Of a stretch of DNA of 14,241 bases, positions 13,081-14,241 are shown in pieces. The DNA is from an uncultured Leptolyngbya sp. (lineage in GTDB: Bacteria > Cyanobacteriota > Cyanobacteriia > Phormidesmidales > Phormidesmidaceae). Each line of letters starts with the position of its first letter. Position 1 is the first letter of the stretch. The stretch lies in NCBI GenBank assembly GCA_937899365.1, contig CALBPH010000604.1, positions 1 through 14,241 of the forward strand. Direction: 5' to 3'. Below the pieces are notes generated by a model that saw only the letters and a list, made by a program, of their open reading frames with translations, was not told the origin of the DNA and ran no database searches. Position numbers and translations under genes: made by a program.

Positions 13081-13359
13081 ATGTCTCGCTCTCTCAAAAA
13101 AGGTCCTTTTGTAGCAGATCACCTGCTCAAAAAGATTGAAAAGCTGAATGTGAAAGGCGACAAACAGGTGATTAAAACCTGGTCTCGTGCCTCCACAATT
13201 ATTCCTCAGATGATTGGTCACACCATTGCCGTTCATAACGGTCGTCAGCATGTGCCTGTCTATGTAAGTGAGCAAATGGTGGGCCACAAGCTGGGTGAAT
13301 TTGCCCCTACGCGCACGTTTCGTGGGCATGTAAAAAGTGATAAGAAAGCGCGACGTTAG
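13081..13359 (+). CDS. rpsS: 30S ribosomal protein uS19 (92 aa)
   Basis: uS19 forms a complex with uS13 in the 30S head and binds near the A-site tRNA. The complete protein starts MSRSLKKGPFVADHLL; IKTWSRASTIIPQMIGHTIAVHNGRQHVPVYVSEQMVGHKLGEFAPTRTF is the family core (here 47-82 is its end). It follows rplB by 79 nt and precedes rplV by 11 nt. Ends in TAG. Confidence 0.97.
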   Translation: MSRSLKKGPFVADHLLKKIEKLNVKGDKQVIKTWSRASTIIPQMIGHTIAVHNGRQHVPVYVSEQMVGHKLGEFAPTRTFRGHVKSDKKARR

Positions 13360-13370
13360 GGAGGTTAGCC

Positions 13371-13733
13371 ATGGTTGAAATCGATAGTAGTAATCAAGTT
13401 AAGTCTGTCGCTCGCTATATTCGGATGTCTCCTCACAAGGTGCGTCGAGTTCTTGATCAGATTCGTGGCCTTTCCTACCGGGAAGCTCTGATCATTCTTG
13501 AATTTATGCCCTATAGATCGTGCGAGCCGATTCTTAAAGTGCTTCGTTCTGCGGTAGCTAATGCTGAGCATAACAACGGTATGGACCCTGTTGAGCTCTA
13601 CATCAGTGAGGCATTTGCCGATCAAGGTCCCGTACTTAAGCGGTATCGCCCCAGGGCTCAAGGTCGTGCATATCAGATTCGGAAGCCGACTTGCCATATC
13701 ACAATCGCAGTAGCTCCTGGCTCCGCTAGCTAG
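13371..13733 (+). CDS. rplV: 50S ribosomal protein uL22 (120 aa)
   Basis: uL22 lines the exit tunnel opposite uL4 with its beta-hairpin. Visible are VARYIRMSPHKVRRVLDQIRG (13-33), YREALIILEFMPYRSCEPILKVLRSAVANAEHN and the hairpin region DQGPVLKRYRPRAQGRAYQIRKPTCHI. Start is ATG at 13371 with GGGAGG upstream. Complete; ends in TAG. Its hairpin shows no sign of change to match the altered uL4. Confidence 0.97.
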   Translation: MVEIDSSNQVKSVARYIRMSPHKVRRVLDQIRGLSYREALIILEFMPYRSCEPILKVLRSAVANAEHNNGMDPVELYISEAFADQGPVLKRYRPRAQGRAYQIRKPTCHITIAVAPGSAS

Positions 13734-13777
13734 GTCCGATTACTTTTTTACTGTTAGCTCTGTATAAGGAAGGATCT

Positions 13778-14241
13778 GTGGGACAGAAAATTAACCCAAT
13801 TGGCTTTCGGCTTGGCATCACCAAGGAGCATGCTTCTTGTTGGTATGCCGACTCAAGGCAATACCCTAGCCAGCTTCAAGAAGATCATACTATTCGTCAG
13901 TTTATTGAGAAGAGTCTTAATAATGCTGGTATTTCAGACATTAAGATTGCTCGCAAGGCTGACCAAATCGATCTAGAGGTTCATACCGCTAGACCTGGTG
14001 TTGTTGTCGGTCGTGGTGGCACCGGTATCGAATCACTACGGGCCGGGTTGCAGAAGAAGCTTAAGGATAATACGCGTCAGATTCGTATCAACGTGATCGA
14101 AATTGCGCGTGTTGATGCTGAGTCGGCGTTGATTGCTGAATATATTACCCAGCAGCTGGAGCGTCGTGTCTCGGTACGCCGAGTTGTCCGGCAGACAAAT
14201 AAACGGGCTAAACGGGCAGGCGTTGAGGGGATTAAAAATAA
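13778..14241 (+). CDS. rpsC: 30S ribosomal protein uS3, 3' part cut by window edge
   Basis: uS3 lies at the mRNA entry tunnel of the 30S head. Start is GTG at 13778 with AAGGAAGGA upstream (13767-13774). 154 codons are visible: MGQKINPIGFRLGITKEH, then the KH domain with VVVGRGGTGIESLR (GRGG at 78-81), then LIAEYITQQLERRVSVRRVVRQ. The segment around IEKSLNNAGIS (43-53) is compact and lacks an insertion that some cyanobacterial S3 proteins carry. The C-terminal domain is outside the window. Confidence 0.96.
   Translation, partial: MGQKINPIGFRLGITKEHASCWYADSRQYPSQLQEDHTIRQFIEKSLNNAGISDIKIARKADQIDLEVHTARPGVVVGRGGTGIESLRAGLQKKLKDNTRQIRINVIEIARVDAESALIAEYITQQLERRVSVRRVVRQTNKRAKRAGVEGIKN

Overview
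The window is chromosomal DNA from a cyanobacterium. Three things show this: photosystem II assembly factor psb27, the NDH-1 subunit gene ndhN and the circadian-input gene ldpA; a Ycf45-type AAA/R3H ATPase; and two copies of the cyanobacterial HIP1 octamer GCGATCGC. Base composition looks close to even GC. No tRNA, rRNA, CRISPR array, insertion sequence or prophage gene was found. I do not assign a species.

Layout. (1) Positions 1-5501, minus strand: the distal half of the classical ribosomal supercluster, transcribed rpmJ-rpsM-rpsK-rpoA-rplQ-truA-rplM-rpsI-rpmE-prfA. prfA is cut by the window edge. rpmJ (37 codons) is present at 5388-5501. A strong intrinsic terminator lies between rpoA and rplQ, and another between rpmE and prfA. 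(2) Positions 5502-5878: no gene; a candidate promoter for rpmJ and an 18-bp bidirectional terminator shared with the end of psb27. (3) Positions 5879-10012, minus strand: ndhN-ldpA-ycf45-psb27, photosynthesis and redox genes. (4) Positions 10013-10511: the divergent control region between ndhN and the S10-type operon, with a good sigma70-type promoter, several hairpins and a small leader ORF that ends 2 nt before rplC. (5) Positions 10512-14241, plus strand: rplC-rplD-rplW-rplB-rpsS-rplV-rpsC, the last cut by the window edge. In many cyanobacteria blocks 1 and 5 form one co-directional series. Here they are separated and divergent, with block 3 between them.

Most important anomaly: rplD (uL4), an essential single-copy gene in typical bacteria, is in frame over its whole expected length (11169-11801, 210 codons plus stop) but has an amber TAG at codon 43 (11295-11297). 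The stop sits in a 12-bp perfect palindrome, and two nearby well-conserved uL4 residues are also altered (Q to L at codon 46, W to C at codon 65). TAG is the most common real stop in this window (13 of 19 readable gene ends; TAA 6, TGA 0), so codon reassignment is very unlikely. What remains is a sequence error, a split or re-initiated L4, leaky readthrough, or a decayed copy with an intact one elsewhere.

Other points worth attention: the 16-codon leader ORF before rplC, the rpoA/rplQ terminator, a shared TTGTAGAACAA dyad near ldpA and ndhN, nested dyads over the ndhN promoter region, and tandem hairpins at the 3' end of ndhN.
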